Assembly: GCF_037023755.1 (NCBI RefSeq) | Contig: NZ_CP146100.1 | Coordinates: 3,317,501-3,381,500, forward strand | Direction of reading: 5' to 3' | From: Saccharopolyspora sp. SCSIO 74807 | GTDB lineage: Bacteria; Actinomycetota; Actinomycetes; Mycobacteriales; Pseudonocardiaceae | Length of the DNA: 64,000 bases | Shown here: piece by piece, positions 20,134 through 29,992 of the stretch | Layout: each line of letters opens with the position of its first letter | Numbering within the stretch: the first letter of the stretch is position 1 | Program-made: the position numbers and the translations under genes | The notes under the pieces: model-generated | Seen by the model: only the letters and a program-made list of their open reading frames with translations | The model's database searches: none | What the model was told of the DNA's origin: nothing

Positions 20134-21504
20134 TCAGCCGTGCACGTGCAGCGGCTTGCCTGCCAGCGCGAGGTGGGCCTCGCCGAGCGCCTCGGTCTGC
20201 GTGGGGTGGGCGTGCACCAGCGGTGCCACGTCCTCCGGCAGCGCCTCCCAGTTGTAGATCAGCTGGGCTTCACCGATGAGCTCGCCGACCCGGTCGCCGA
20301 CCAGGTGCAGGCCCAGCACCGGACCGTCGGCGGCGCGGACCAGCTTGACCGCCCCGGCCGTCTTCAGGATCTGGCTCTTGCCGTTGCCCGCGAGGTCGTA
20401 GGTGAACGTCTGCACCTCGCCGTACTGTTCCTTGGCCGCGGCTTCGGTCAGCCCGACCGAGGCGACCTCCGGGTGGCTGTAGGTGACCCGCGGGATGCCC
20501 GCCTCGTCGATCGGGGCCGGGTTCAGCCCGGCGATCTCCTCGGCGATGAACACGCCCTGCTGGAACCCGCGGTGCGCCAGCTGCAGCCCCGGCACGATGT
20601 CACCGACCGCGTACACCCCGTCGAGGCTGGTGCGCAGCCGGTCGTCGGTGGTGACGAAGCCGCGCTCCATCGCGACCCCGGCCTCCTCGTAACCGAGGCC
20701 CGCGGTGCTCGGCCCGCGCCCGACCGCCACCAGCAGCAGGTCCGCGTCGAGCTGGTCGCCGCTTTCCAGGCTCACCGAAACGCCGGAGTCGGTCTGCTGC
20801 GCGCCGGTGAACTTCACGCCGGTCTTGAACTTGATGCCGCGCTTGCGGAACGACCGCTCGAGCTGCTTGGAGGCGAACTCGTCCTCGTTCGGCACCAGGT
20901 GCGGCAGCGCCTCGACGATCGTGACCTCGGCGCCGAAGGAGCGCCACACGCTGGCGAACTCCACGCCGATCACACCGCCGCCGAGCACCACGACCTTGTC
21001 CGGCACGTAGTCCAGGTTCAGCGCTTCCTCGCTGGCGATGACCCGCCCGCCCAGCTCCAGGCCCGGCAGCGACTTGGAGTACGAGCCGGTGGCCAGCACG
21101 ACGTTCTTGCCGGTGTAGCGGGTGCCGCCGACATCGACGGTGTTGCGGTCCACCAGCTTGCCCGCACCCTCGACCAGCTGGACCTGGTGCGCCTTGGCCA
21201 AGCCCTGCAGGCCCTTGTGCAGCTTGGTGACGACGCCGTCCTTGTAGGAGTTGACCCCGTTGATGTCGATGCCCTCGAGCGAGGTCTTGACGCCGAACTG
21301 ATCGCCGTCGCGGGCCGAATCGGCCACCTCCGCGGCGTGCAGCAGAGCCTTGGTGGGAATGCACCCGCGGTGCAAGCAGGTCCCACCGAGCTTGTCCTTT
21401 TCGATGAGGACGACGGACAGGCCCAGCTCAGCCGCGCGGAAAGCGCAGGCGTAGCCGCCCGAACCGCCGCCGAGAATGACCAGATCGGCGGACGTGTCGG
21501 TCAC
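20134..21504 (-). CDS. lpdA: Dihydrolipoyl dehydrogenase (E3)
   Basis: 456 residues. A flavoprotein that reoxidises dihydrolipoyl groups of E2 using NAD+. FAD-binding [14 protein letters not shown] at the N-terminus; redox disulfide Cys43/Cys48 in [11 protein letters not shown]; second nucleotide-binding segment [14 protein letters not shown]; the FAD segment YAVGDIVPG; and the catalytic His-Glu dyad near the end in [15 protein letters not shown] 21504 is chosen because GAGGAG lies 6 nt upstream; an ATG at 21525 is in frame but poorly placed. It is transcribed ahead of the E2 gene, making an E3-E2 operon. Confidence 0.96.
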   Translation of the reverse strand: MTDTSADLVILGGGSGGYACAFRAAELGLSVVLIEKDKLGGTCLHRGCIPTKALLHAAEVADSARDGDQFGVKTSLEGIDINGVNSYKDGVVTKLHKGLQGLAKAHQVQLVEGAGKLVDRNTVDVGGTRYTGKNVVLATGSYSKSLPGLELGGRVIASEEALNLDYVPDKVVVLGGGVIGVEFASVWRSFGAEVTIVEALPHLVPNEDEFASKQLERSFRKRGIKFKTGVKFTGAQQTDSGVSVSLESGDQLDADLLLVAVGRGPSTAGLGYEEAGVAMERGFVTTDDRLRTSLDGVYAVGDIVPGLQLAHRGFQQGVFIAEEIAGLNPAPIDEAGIPRVTYSHPEVASVGLTEAAAKEQYGEVQTFTYDLAGNGKSQILKTAGAVKLVRAADGPVLGLHLVGDRVGELIGEAQLIYNWEALPEDVAPLVHAHPTQTEALGEAHLALAGKPLHVHG

Positions 21505-21796
21505 TTCGCACTCCTCGACAGCCATCGTTGACTCGCTTCGGTGCCGCCCGGCCCGGCTGTCGCACGAGGCGCGGAACACCCGGGAGACATCTTGTCACCA
21601 CCCGAAGGAACGATGCGACGTGGGCTCGCCGGGGATCAGCGGAACGTGCCGGATGCCACTGGATCGTTTTCGGCGCATTCTCAGCCTCCGCTCAGCGTCG
21701 CGGTGGCATCATCGCGAACAGGAGTTGCACGAGTCGGCGGAACGCCGTCCGGCCTGGTACCCGGCGGCCCGCGACGCTCGCGGGAAGGCGAATGCG

Positions 21797-22150
21797 GTGG
21801 GACTGTTCGATCGTTTCCGGCGACGGCGGCGCCCGGCCGGATCGGCCACTTCCCGCGATTCCGAGCACCTGCGTGCGTGGGCGGAAGGTCATTACGGCGT
21901 CGAGGCTTTCCTGGAGCCGCGAACCAACGTCACCGAAACCACGTTATTGCTGGTCGCGCATGACGGGGAATGGACCAGGCGGCGAGTGGACGGGCCGCGC
22001 GCGGCGTTCCGGTTCGCCCACCGGCTCGGGATGCCCTGCTACGAGGTCGCCAAGCTCGGCTACCCGCAGCGGATGCGGGATTACCAGGCGCGGCAACGGA
22101 TCCTGCGGCGGCGCGAACAACGCCGCAGAGACCTCGGGGACATCGGCTAG
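21797..22150 (+). CDS. Small basic conserved hypothetical protein
   Basis: 117 residues, start GTG with GGGAAGG 8 nt upstream. It begins MGLFDRFRRRRRPAG, then a central domain (LRAWAEGHYGVEAFLEPRTNVTETTLLLVAHDGEWTRRRV) and a strongly basic Arg-rich C-terminus (MRDYQARQRILRRREQRRRD). No transmembrane segment. I recall similar short proteins in actinobacteria, sometimes labelled oxidoreductase without support. It is divergent from lpd and convergent with the osmC gene. Function unknown. Confidence 0.75.
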   Translation: MGLFDRFRRRRRPAGSATSRDSEHLRAWAEGHYGVEAFLEPRTNVTETTLLLVAHDGEWTRRRVDGPRAAFRFAHRLGMPCYEVAKLGYPQRMRDYQARQRILRRREQRRRDLGDIG

Positions 22151-22223
22151 GAATGTGCGTGCTCGGCGGCGCCACTGCGAAGAGTTCCGCAACGCGCGTG
22201 CGCGCGCCGTCGCGACTGGGTCG

Positions 22224-22736
22224 CTAGTTCGCGACTCGCGTGGACGGGACCAGGCGCACCGGGAAGTTCACCGATTTCGCGACGTAGCACAGCTCGTGCG
22301 CCCGCCGGTGCAGCGCCTCGGCCGCATCGACGCTGGCCAGGTCCTCGACGGCGACCTCCGGGTTGAGCACCACTTCGCTGAACTGCCCGGAACCGTCGGA
22401 GTTCTCCGCCAGCGTGCCGCGCGCCCGGTCGTGGTAGCCGATCACGACGACGCCGTGCTCGGCCGCCAAGTGCAGGAACCACAGCATGTGGCACTGCGAC
22501 AGCGAGGCGACCAGCAGTTCCTCCGGGTTGTAGCGGTCCGGATCGCCGAGGAAGGCGGGGTCCGCGGATGCCTCGATGGAGTTCTTGCCGGGGGAGCGGA
22601 CCTCGTGGGTGCGCTCGTAGCTGTGATAACTGCTGGTCCCGGCGCCGGTGTTGCCGGTCCACACCACCTCGACCGCGAAACCGTGCCGAGTCGGTGCGGT
22701 GCCGTCCGGTCTGCTGCGCCCGCTGGGTTCGCTCAC
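22224..22736 (-). CDS. OsmC family peroxiredoxin-like protein
   Basis: 170 residues. OsmC/Ohr proteins reduce organic hydroperoxides with two cysteines: here Cys82 in SLSQCHMLWFLHLAAEHG and Cys150 in RRAHELCYVAKSVNFPV, both at family positions. YNPEELLVASLS is the usual block before the first cysteine. The start is GTG 22736. It belongs to the YhfA/OsmC-like branch rather than classical Ohr by the MLWF segment; that placement is tentative. A strong hairpin separates it from pepA upstream, so it has its own promoter. Confidence 0.9.
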   Translation of the reverse strand: MSEPSGRSRPDGTAPTRHGFAVEVVWTGNTGAGTSSYHSYERTHEVRSPGKNSIEASADPAFLGDPDRYNPEELLVASLSQCHMLWFLHLAAEHGVVVIGYHDRARGTLAENSDGSGQFSEVVLNPEVAVEDLASVDAAEALHRRAHELCYVAKSVNFPVRLVPSTRVAN

Positions 22737-22752
22737 CCGGCCATCCTGGCAT

Positions 22753-22807
22753 CGCCCGGGGCCGGTGTGGACTCCTTTTGCGGATGAGTTCACACCGGCC
22801 CCGGGCG
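22753..22807 (-). terminator. Very strong terminator hairpin after pepA
   Basis: A 17-bp perfect stem, CGCCCGGGGCCGGTGTG (22753-22769) with its complement (22791-22807), extended to 22 bp by an inner GACTC/GAGTT arm. The loop (22775-22785) contains TTTT. It isolates pepA from osmC on the minus strand. Confidence 0.85.
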
Positions 22808-22815
22808 GAGCCACC

Positions 22816-22863
22816 TCAGAAATCGCGGTCACACCGGCAAGGGGCAGCGAGAAGGCCGCCGAG
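22816..22863. repeat. 48-bp dispersed intergenic repeat, copy 1
   Basis: It begins TCAGAAATCGCGGTCACACC and matches 29572-29619 at 44 of 48 positions in the same orientation. It lies between the pepA stop (22873) and the terminator hairpin. Confidence 0.85.
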
Positions 22864-22872
22864 GTAGGTGTG

Positions 22873-24363
22873 TCAGCCGTTCTCGGCGATGTCGGCCAGC
22901 ACGGCCGCGATCGTGCGAACCGGCACGCCGGTGCCGCCCTTCGGGGTGTAGCCCCACGGCGAGTTCGAGTTGTACGCCGGGCCCGCCACGTCGAGGTGCG
23001 CCCACGGCAGCTCGCCTGCCACGAACTCCTGCAGGAAATGGCCCGCCGCGAGCATCCCGCCCCAGCGGTGCCCCGGGACGTTGGCGATGTCGGCGAGCTT
23101 GGAGTCCAGGTCGCCGCGCAGCTCGTCCGGCAGCGGCATCGGCCACGCGCCCTCGCCGGAAGCCTGCGACAGCCGGGCGACCCGGTCCCGGAAGTCCTCG
23201 CTGCCCATCACCGCCGGGGTGCGCTTGCCCAGCGCGACGACCTGCGCACCGGTGAGCGTCGAGGTCTCGATCAGGTAGTCCGGCTCGTCCTCGGCGGCGC
23301 GCACCATCGCGTCGGCCAGGATCAGCCGGCCTTCCGCGTCGGTGTTGAGCACCTCGACGGTCTTGCCGCCGTACATCGTCAGCACGTCGCCGGGCCGGTA
23401 GGCGTTGCCGGAGGGCATGTTCTCCACCATCGGCACCGTGGCGGTGACCTCCAGCGGATAGTTCAGCTTCGCGACCAGCACCATCGTGGCGATCACCGCG
23501 GCGGCCCCGGACATGTCCGAGGTCATCTCGTCCATCGTGGCGGCGGGCTTGAGCGAGATGCCGCCGGTGTCGAAGGTGACGCCCTTGCCGACCAGCGCGA
23601 CCTTCTTCGCCGCCTTCGGCCCCTTGTGCCGCAGCCGCACCAGCCGCGGCGGGCGGGTCGACCCGGCGCCGACGCCGAGGATTCCGCCGTAACCGGCCTT
23701 GCGCAGCGCCGCGTCGTCGAGCACCTCGACCTCCAGCCCGGCCGAGCGGGCCAGTTCCGCGGCGCGGTCGGCGAACGAGGCCGGGTACAGGTCGTTCGGC
23801 GGGGTGTTGATCAGGTCGCGGGCCGCGCCGACCGACTCGCCGATCACCGAGCCGCCCTTGAGCGCGGACTTGGCCGCCTCGTCCTTGGCGTCCGGCACCA
23901 CCACGTCGACCTTGGCCACCGGGTCGTCGCCGCGTTCGGACTTGTACTGCCGGAACGAGTAGGCGCCGAGCACGGTGCCCTGCACCGCCGCGGACAGGTC
24001 GAGCGCACCGAGGGTGGTCGCCGCGTGCGAGAAACCGGCCAGCGCGCGGGCCGCGGCACCGGAGGCGCGGCGCACCGCCTCCCCGGTCGGTGCTTCGCCG
24101 GTGACCTTGCCGAGCCCGGTGGCCAGCAGCACGTCCGCGCGCAGGCCGTTGCCCGCCGGGAGCTTGACCACCTCGTCGGCCTTGCCGGTCGCGCCGAGCG
24201 TGCCGAGCACCTTCGCCAGATCACCGTCGAACCCGGCCGCTACCTGCTCCGAGCCCGCGGCCAGCTCCGGTCCGTCGGCCCCGGCGACGATTCCGATGAC
24301 CAGGGCCTCGACGGTCAGCTTCGCGGCGCTGGTGTCGGTGAGGGCGAGTTTCGGCGTGCTCAC
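22873..24363 (-). CDS. pepA: Leucyl aminopeptidase (M17)
   Basis: 496 residues. A cytosolic hexameric two-metal aminopeptidase that removes N-terminal residues. The C-terminal catalytic domain has the metal- and substrate-binding stretches [16 protein letters not shown] and [13 protein letters not shown] (the family signature), plus DMSGAAAV and the conserved [12 protein letters not shown] near the end. The N-terminal domain is the usual M17 macro-like domain. The start is GTG 24363 with GGAGGA 8 nt upstream. A single-gene unit with its own terminator. Confidence 0.96.
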   Translation of the reverse strand: MSTPKLALTDTSAAKLTVEALVIGIVAGADGPELAAGSEQVAAGFDGDLAKVLGTLGATGKADEVVKLPAGNGLRADVLLATGLGKVTGEAPTGEAVRRASGAAARALAGFSHAATTLGALDLSAAVQGTVLGAYSFRQYKSERGDDPVAKVDVVVPDAKDEAAKSALKGGSVIGESVGAARDLINTPPNDLYPASFADRAAELARSAGLEVEVLDDAALRKAGYGGILGVGAGSTRPPRLVRLRHKGPKAAKKVALVGKGVTFDTGGISLKPAATMDEMTSDMSGAAAVIATMVLVAKLNYPLEVTATVPMVENMPSGNAYRPGDVLTMYGGKTVEVLNTDAEGRLILADAMVRAAEDEPDYLIETSTLTGAQVVALGKRTPAVMGSEDFRDRVARLSQASGEGAWPMPLPDELRGDLDSKLADIANVPGHRWGGMLAAGHFLQEFVAGELPWAHLDVAGPAYNSNSPWGYTPKGGTGVPVRTIAAVLADIAENG

Positions 24364-24694
24364 GTGTGCTTCCTCCGGGAGGTTCGCCTTCGATGGCGGG
24401 TTGAACGCTGCAGGACGGGCCTGACCTGGTCGGTCGCCCTTCCGCCACTCTAGAACGCCGCTGGGATCCGGTCGGCGGCAGCGGGTGGCTCGCCTCGCGG
24501 CCGCGGGAGGTCCGTGCCCTGCCGCGAACTTGCGGCATTCGGCGAGCTTAGCGCCCTCGCGATCATCGGGCAGCCGCATTGCGCCAAGAGGCCGCCGAGC
24601 GCGCATCAGCGGCATCCGCTCGTGCGTAGGCTTTCGGCGCAGGGCTCCGACGGCCGGAGCCGTCGGGTGCGGTGGGTTTTGCGAAGGTGGTCGC
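24364..24694. other. Divergent promoter region, no gene seen
   Basis: 331 bp between divergent pepA and the transporter gene. It holds the pepA ribosome binding site (CCTCC at 24372-24376 on the plus strand) and presumably both promoters; I see no convincing -10 box, repeat or RNA. Confidence 0.5.
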
Positions 24695-25966
24695 GTGGCG
24701 GAACGGTTCGCACGGACAACGGCGGCTCCGCCCGCTGCGGCGCGGACCGGGCCGCAGGCGGCCGAGGCGCTCCCGGTGGTGCTCGGCGGAATGCTGGGCG
24801 CGGGCCTGCTGACCGGTCTCGCGCCCGCGGCGCTGGCCGCGGGGCGGTTCCTGCCGCTGGCCATCCCGGTCGCCTTGGTCACGGCGGCGTGCTGCGCGCT
24901 CGCCTCGGCGCACCAGTCCGGCAGCTATCGGGGACCGGGAGCGGCGATCGCCTGCACTCGCGCGCGGCTGGGCGTGCTGCCCGGCCGGATCGGGGCGAGC
25001 ACCGCGCTCGCCGGGCAGCTGGCCGGGCTGGCGGCGGTGGCCCGCGTCGCCGCGGAGCACGCGGTGCCCGCTGCTCCGCCGGGGTCATCCGCGGTGGTCG
25101 TGCTGCTGGTGGTGCTGGCCGCGACCGCAGGACTGCGCATCCGCGGCACTGCGGCGTGGCTGTGGCTCGGGCTCACCTGCGCCGTGCTCGGTGTGGTGAT
25201 CGCGGCCTGCTTCGCGATCGAGCCGGCCGCCGCGCCCGCGGCCGGGATGCCGCAGGGCGACGCCGGTATCGGGATCACCGGAGCGGCCGCGTTGCTGTTC
25301 TTCGGCTTCCTCGGATTCGAGCGCCTCACCGCACCCTCGGAGGACCGGGACCGGCAACGCGGCGTCGTCGTCCGATGGGGGACGTCGGCGGCGTTGATCG
25401 TTGCCGCGGTGCTGATGTGCGTGCTGGCCTTGGCGCTGCTGCACCAGCTCGGCCCCGCGCGGCTGGCGCTTTCGGACCGGCCGCTGCTGGACGCGCTGGA
25501 CGCCGCGGGTGCGAGTGACCTGCGGCGACCGGTCGGGCTCGGCGCCGGCCTCGCGATGCTGCCGGTGCTGCTGGCGCTGTTGGAATCGCTGCGTTCCACC
25601 GCGCTGTCGGTGCAACGCGAAGGCGACCTGCCGCGGGTGCTGGCCCGCGACGGCCGCTACGGCACGCCCTACCTGCTGGACCTGGGCTGCGGGCTGCTCG
25701 CCGCGGCGGTGTCGGTGCTGGTGCAGCCAGCGGCGGCGATGGCGTTCGCGGCGTGCTGCCTGCTGGTGCACCATGCGCTGGCCAACGCCGCGGCCCGGGT
25801 GCTGCTGGCGAGCGATCAGGTGTGGCGGATGCGCTCGGCCTGCCTCGGCATGGGATTGGCGGTGATCCTGGCCATGAGCATGTCGATCCATGCCATGCTC
25901 GCAACGTTGGTGGTGGTCATCGCGGGTCCGCTGGCCGCGGGCCCGATCGCACGGCGCTGGAGATGA
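24695..25966 (+). CDS. APC-superfamily-like amino acid permease
   Basis: 423 residues with about 12 hydrophobic helices. Start GTG 24695. The opening helix [20 protein letters not shown] has the GxGxG-like unwound segment of APC transporters, and [32 protein letters not shown] matches the helix 6 FFAFxGFE region and following loop. [17 protein letters not shown] resembles the P-x-loop of the amino acid/polyamine group. Substrate is unknown. The next gene starts 4 bp after its stop, so the two are translationally linked. Confidence 0.8.
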   Translation: MAERFARTTAAPPAAARTGPQAAEALPVVLGGMLGAGLLTGLAPAALAAGRFLPLAIPVALVTAACCALASAHQSGSYRGPGAAIACTRARLGVLPGRIGASTALAGQLAGLAAVARVAAEHAVPAAPPGSSAVVVLLVVLAATAGLRIRGTAAWLWLGLTCAVLGVVIAACFAIEPAAAPAAGMPQGDAGIGITGAAALLFFGFLGFERLTAPSEDRDRQRGVVVRWGTSAALIVAAVLMCVLALALLHQLGPARLALSDRPLLDALDAAGASDLRRPVGLGAGLAMLPVLLALLESLRSTALSVQREGDLPRVLARDGRYGTPYLLDLGCGLLAAAVSVLVQPAAAMAFAACCLLVHHALANAAARVLLASDQVWRMRSACLGMGLAVILAMSMSIHAMLATLVVVIAGPLAAGPIARRWR

Positions 25967-25969
25967 CGA

Positions 25970-26635
25970 ATGCTCGAAGGCAGTCCGGAACGCGGGAAGT
26001 CCGGCATCGCGCAGGCGGAGTGGCCGCCCGGCGCGGAGATCCTCTACCGCTTCTGGCGCCTCGACGGGTCGCTCGGGACCGTGCACCCCGCGCGGGTCGT
26101 CGAGGACGCGCCGGACCGGACGCTGTGCTGGGTTCCCGCGGGCACCCCGATCCGCATCACGACCTCGCCGGACGGGCGCAAACCCCGGGAGCTGCCGATG
26201 CACGAGCGGTTCTCCGGCGTGCGCGTCCCAGCGCTCTCGGTCTGGCACGGCACGCCCACGCTGCGGATGGTCTCCGCGTGGCACTGGTCGTCGGTGTGGT
26301 GGTTCTTCGAGCCGGACGGGGAGTTCCGCAACTGGTACGTGAACCTGGAGGTCCCGCTGGGCCGGGACGACACCGGTGTGGACCGCGTGGACGGGGTGCT
26401 GGACCTGGAGGTCTTCCCCGGCGGCCGCTGGGCGTGGAAGGACGAGGACGAGCTGGCGCCCGCGCTGGCCGCAGGCCGCATCGACGAGGCGCACCTGCGC
26501 CGGTTGCGCTCCGAAGGGGAGCGGATGGCGGGACTCGCCGAAGCGGGCCGGTTCCCGTTCGACGGCAGCTATTGCGACGCCCGGCCCGACCCGTCCTGGC
26601 CGCTGCCCACGCTGCCCGCCGAACTCGTGCGGTGA
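25970..26635 (+). CDS. DUF402 domain protein
   Basis: 221 residues, soluble. A DUF402/FomD-like beta-barrel is indicated by LRMVSAWHWSSVWWFFEPDGEFRNWYVNLEVPLGRDDTGVDRVDGVLDLEVFPGGRWAWKDEDEL, with the acidic metal-binding set (DTGVDRVDGVLDLEV and KDEDEL) seen in nucleoside-diphosphatase members of this family. Diphosphatase activity is therefore possible but unproven. ATG start, 3 nt after the transporter stop. Confidence 0.85.
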   Translation: MLEGSPERGKSGIAQAEWPPGAEILYRFWRLDGSLGTVHPARVVEDAPDRTLCWVPAGTPIRITTSPDGRKPRELPMHERFSGVRVPALSVWHGTPTLRMVSAWHWSSVWWFFEPDGEFRNWYVNLEVPLGRDDTGVDRVDGVLDLEVFPGGRWAWKDEDELAPALAAGRIDEAHLRRLRSEGERMAGLAEAGRFPFDGSYCDARPDPSWPLPTLPAELVR

Positions 26636-26694
26636 TCGGAGCCGGTCGGCGATTCCATCGCGGGTCCGGTTTCACCGCGACGTACGGGTGACAG

Positions 26695-26991
26695 TTACAG
26701 CGCGAGGAAGAAGAACAACCCGAACAGCGCCGTGAGCGCGGCGATCCCGCCGACGCTGCCGCCGCGCAGATCCTTCGGGAAGAACGAGTGGTGCTTGCCG
26801 TACCACCAGAAACCCCAGAACGCGACGGCCGCCACGCCGACGACCGCGCCGAACACTCCCAGCCACGCGTAGCCCCACAGCACCAGGAGCCCGCCGCCCA
26901 ACGGCATCAGCAGTCCGAGCGCGGCGGCCAGCGCGTCCTGCTGCACCGTCGTCGGCCCGGTCGTCGCGGGCACGTCGTTCTGATGGGTCAT
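26695..26991 (-). CDS. Small membrane protein, function unknown
   Basis: 98 residues. A polar N-terminus (MTHQNDVPATTGPTTVQQD) is followed by three hydrophobic helices; between the second and third lies the aromatic WYGKHHSFFPKDLRGG. I do not recognise a named family. ATG start at 26991. Divergent from ilvE across 214 bp. Confidence 0.75.
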   Translation of the reverse strand: MTHQNDVPATTGPTTVQQDALAAALGLLMPLGGGLLVLWGYAWLGVFGAVVGVAAVAFWGFWWYGKHHSFFPKDLRGGSVGGIAALTALFGLFFFLAL

Positions 26992-27205
26992 GCCGACATC
27001 ATAGAGCGTCGCCGTGAAGGGTTGGCGCGGATTCTTCCGGACAGTTCTGCGGCACCGCCGCGGATCGATTCGCCACCGGGGCGGCACGTCCGATCGCGGT
27101 CCGTTCCCGGGCCAGGAAACTCTGCTGCTGCTGCGGGAAAACTCGGAGGCCCGACCGCTGCAGTCCCGGTATCCACTGCTCGCAGGCGCGCGATACGGTT
27201 GCGCC

Positions 27206-28309
27206 ATGAGCGAAGACCTCTCGTTTTCCCGGTTCCCCAGTTCGCGTCCGGCCACCGACGGGCAACGGGCCGAGGTACTGGCTAACCCGGGTTTCGGGAA
27301 GTTCTTCACCGACCACATGGCGACCGTGCGCTACTCCGCCGAGCGGGGCTGGCACGACGCGCAGGTCGAGGCGTACCACTCGCTGGAGCTGGACCCGGCG
27401 ACCACCGTGCTGCACTACGCGCAGGCGATCTTCGAGGGCCTGAAGGCGTACCAGCAGCCGGACGGCTCGGTCGCCGCGTTCCGCCCGGAGGCCAATGCCC
27501 GCCGCTTCCAGCGCTCCGCGCAGCGGCTGGCGATGCCGGAGCTGCCGGAGCAGGTGTTCCTGGACTCGCTGCGCGAACTCGTCGCCATCGACCGGCGGTG
27601 GGTGCCGGAGGCGGGCGAGAGCTCGCTGTACCTGCGGCCGTTCATGATCTCCACCGAGGTCAGCCTCGGGGTGAACCGCCCGGCCAGTGAATACCTCTAC
27701 GCGCTGATCGCCTCACCGGCCGGTTCCTACTTCGCGGGCGGGATCAAGCCGGTCACGGTGTGGCTCAGCCACGAGTACGTGCGGGCCGCGCCCGGCGGCA
27801 CCGGCGCCGCGAAGTTCGCGGGCAACTACGCGGCCTCGTTCGCCGCGCAGGCCGAGGCCGTGGAAAACGGCTGCGACCAGGTCGTCTGGCTGGACGCGGT
27901 GGAGCGCCGCGCGGTCGAGGAGATGGGCGGGATGAACCTGTTCTTCGTGCTCGGCTCCGGCCCTGGCGCGCGGCTGGTCACCCCGGAGCTGTCCGGCAGC
28001 CTGCTGCCCGGCGTGACCCGGTCGTCGCTGCTAGAGCTCGGCGCGGACCTGGGCTTGCAGGTCGAACAGCGGCGGATCACCACCGACGAGTGGGAGAAGA
28101 AGGCCCGCTCCGGCGAGCTGACCGAGGTCTTCGCCTGCGGCACCGCCGCGGTGATCACGCCGGTCGGGCACGTCAAGCACCAGGAAGGCGAGTTCACCAT
28201 CGCCGACGGCGAGCCCGGCCCGGTCACGATGCGGCTGCGCGAGCGCCTAACCAAGATCCAGCAGGGCGCGGAGCCCGACGAGCACGGCTGGATGACCAAG
28301 CTCGCCTGA
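27206..28309 (+). CDS. ilvE: Branched-chain amino acid aminotransferase
   Basis: 367 residues. A fold-type IV PLP enzyme that interconverts valine, leucine and isoleucine with their keto acids. PLP lysine is Lys203 in [15 protein letters not shown]. Also present are [13 protein letters not shown] (71-83), [34 protein letters not shown] and [15 protein letters not shown], all typical of the actinobacterial IlvE group. ATG start. A GATACGGT -10-like element lies about 15 nt before the start, suggesting a very short leader. A strong terminator follows. Confidence 0.96.
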   Translation: MSEDLSFSRFPSSRPATDGQRAEVLANPGFGKFFTDHMATVRYSAERGWHDAQVEAYHSLELDPATTVLHYAQAIFEGLKAYQQPDGSVAAFRPEANARRFQRSAQRLAMPELPEQVFLDSLRELVAIDRRWVPEAGESSLYLRPFMISTEVSLGVNRPASEYLYALIASPAGSYFAGGIKPVTVWLSHEYVRAAPGGTGAAKFAGNYAASFAAQAEAVENGCDQVVWLDAVERRAVEEMGGMNLFFVLGSGPGARLVTPELSGSLLPGVTRSSLLELGADLGLQVEQRRITTDEWEKKARSGELTEVFACGTAAVITPVGHVKHQEGEFTIADGEPGPVTMRLRERLTKIQQGAEPDEHGWMTKLA

Positions 28310-28328
28310 GCGGCCCCGGACCCTTCGC

Positions 28329-28361
28329 ACGGCGCCTTTCCGCTGGTCGGAGAGGCGCCGT
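28329..28361 (+). terminator. Terminator of ilvE
   Basis: ACGGCGCCT (28329-28337) pairs with AGGCGCCGT (28353-28361), continued inward to a 14-bp stem with a CTGGT loop and followed by TTGCTTTCGT. It begins 20 bp after the stop codon. Confidence 0.85.
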
Positions 28362-28406
28362 TGCTTTCGTCCCGGGTCGTTGTCGGGGGTGCGGAGTAGC
28401 TTCCCG

Positions 28407-29519
28407 GTGAGGCACATCACTCACTGGGGAGCAACCACGCCGAACGCACTACTGATGATCGGAACCCGCAAGGGGCTTTGGCTGGCGCGGCGCACCGGAT
28501 CGGGCTGGGACGTGACCGGACCGCACCTGCCGATGGCCGAGATCTACGCGGTGGCCGTGGACACCCGGCGGCGCGCGCCGCGGCTGCTGGTCGGCGCATC
28601 CAGCACGCACTACGGGCCGAGCGTGGTCACCAGCGACGACCTCGGTGCCAGCTGGCAGGAACCGGACGCGGCGCCGATCGCGTTCCCCGCCGACACCGGC
28701 GCGGCGCTGGAGCGGGTGTGGCAGCTCGCGCCCGGGCCGGTGGACCAGCCCGAGGTCGTCTACGCGGGCACCGAACCCTCCGCGCTGTTCCGCTCGGAAG
28801 ACCGCGGCCGGACCTACGAGCTGGTCCGCGGGTTGTGGGACAACCCGGACCGGGAGCACTGGACGCCGGGTTTCGGCGGGATGGCCGTGCATTCGGTGCT
28901 GCCGCATCCGCACGACCACCGGCGGGTGGTGGTCGCGATGTCCACCGGCGGCGTCTACCGCACCACCGACGGCGGCGGGAACTGGGAGGCGAGCAACCGC
29001 GGCGTGCGGGCGTACTTCTTCCCGGAGGACGAATACCCGCGGTTCGGCCAATGCGTGCACAAGGTCGCGCAGCACCCGGCCAAACCGGAGCGCTATTTCC
29101 TGCAGAACCACCACGGCGTGTACCGCAGCGATGACGCGGCCGAGTCCTGGCAATCCATCGCCGACGGCCTGCCCAGCGACTTCGGGTTCCCGATCGTGAC
29201 GCACCCGCACCGGCCGGACGTGATCTACGGCTTCCCGCTGACCGCCGACGCAACGCGCTACCCACCGGAAGGCCGGTGCCGCGTGTACCGCAGCGAGGAC
29301 GCGGGTGATTCGTGGACCGCGCTGTCCGAGGGCTTGCCGGAGCGGTTCTGGTCCGCGGTGATGCGCGATGCGCTGTGCGTGGACGACGCCGATCCGGCAG
29401 GCGTGTACTTCGGTTCCCGTTCCGGTGAGGTCTTCGCCAGCGCCGACGACGGGGACAGCTGGGAACGGGTGGCGGACCACTTGCCGGACGTGATGTCGCT
29501 GCGCGCGGCGGTGTTGTGA
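28407..29519 (+). CDS. BNR/Asp-box beta-propeller protein (exo-alpha-sialidase-like)
   Basis: About 370 residues. Six Asp-box repeats are visible: SDDLGASW, SEDRGRTY, TTDGGGNW, SDDAAESW, SEDAGDSW and SADDGDSW, spaced as blades of a sialidase-like propeller. No signal peptide and no sialidase FRIP arginine motif, so a cytosolic propeller of unknown activity is more likely than a secreted sialidase. The core begins MIGTRKGLWLA. The start is uncertain: GTG 28407 (TAGCTT -10-like element just upstream) or ATG 28455. The MoaD-like gene follows on the same strand 178 bp later; I recall this pairing from other actinobacteria. Confidence 0.82.
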   Translation: MRHITHWGATTPNALLMIGTRKGLWLARRTGSGWDVTGPHLPMAEIYAVAVDTRRRAPRLLVGASSTHYGPSVVTSDDLGASWQEPDAAPIAFPADTGAALERVWQLAPGPVDQPEVVYAGTEPSALFRSEDRGRTYELVRGLWDNPDREHWTPGFGGMAVHSVLPHPHDHRRVVVAMSTGGVYRTTDGGGNWEASNRGVRAYFFPEDEYPRFGQCVHKVAQHPAKPERYFLQNHHGVYRSDDAAESWQSIADGLPSDFGFPIVTHPHRPDVIYGFPLTADATRYPPEGRCRVYRSEDAGDSWTALSEGLPERFWSAVMRDALCVDDADPAGVYFGSRSGEVFASADDGDSWERVADHLPDVMSLRAAVL

Positions 29520-29571
29520 GTCCTCGCAGGCGTTTCGCCGACCTGATCGATCGCGGCCGACGGGGCATACG

Positions 29572-29619
29572 TCAGAAAGCGCGGTCACACCGGCAAGGGG
29601 CAGCGAGGAAGCCGCTGAG
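29572..29619. repeat. 48-bp dispersed intergenic repeat, copy 2
   Basis: 44 of 48 bases match 22816-22863 in the same orientation, with GCGGTCACACCGGCAAGGGG fully conserved. It lies between the propeller gene and the MoaD-like gene. Confidence 0.85.
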
Positions 29620-29697
29620 ATTCCGCTACCGGCACCGCTACGCAAATCATCCTGAAAGAACTTCTTAGAGATCCGGAACCTTCTCGAGGTGATCACG

Positions 29698-29982
29698 ATG
29701 CAGGTGACGTTGGTGTTGCCGCGGATGTTGCAGGACAAGGCAGGGGGAGTCGCGCGGCTGGACCTCGACCTGGACGGCGACCCGACGTTGGACGGGGCGC
29801 TGGACGTGGTCGCGGCGCGGCATCCGGCGTTGGAGCGGCGGCTGCGGGACGAGAGCCGCGCGCTGCGCCGTTACGTCAACTTCTACCTGGACGGGCAGGA
29901 GTGCCGCGGGCTCGCCGGGGCGGGTTCGCGGCTGCGGGAAGGCGCCGAGATCCAGGTCGTGGCCTCGGTCGCGGGCGGTTGA
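29698..29982 (+). CDS. MoaD/ThiS-like ubiquitin-fold sulfur carrier
   Basis: 94 residues. A beta-grasp protein beginning MQVTLVLPRMLQDKAGG and ending GAEIQVVASVAGG; the C-terminal Gly-Gly is the thiocarboxylation site of MoaD, ThiS and CysO-type carriers. It has the LDGALDVVAARHPALERRL helix and YVNFYLDGQEC strand of MoaD-like proteins. ATG 29698 is preferred over GTG 29689 by distance from GAGG. No E1-like (MoeB/ThiF) gene is in the window. Its partner is probably the upstream propeller protein. It ends 10 bp from the convergent cobS. Confidence 0.85.
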   Translation: MQVTLVLPRMLQDKAGGVARLDLDLDGDPTLDGALDVVAARHPALERRLRDESRALRRYVNFYLDGQECRGLAGAGSRLREGAEIQVVASVAGG

Positions 29983-29992
29983 TCGGCGCCGC

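Noticed and set aside
28407-29519. True secreted sialidase
   Set aside because: Asp-boxes are present but there is no signal peptide, no FRIP arginine and no catalytic Tyr/Glu arrangement that I can place.
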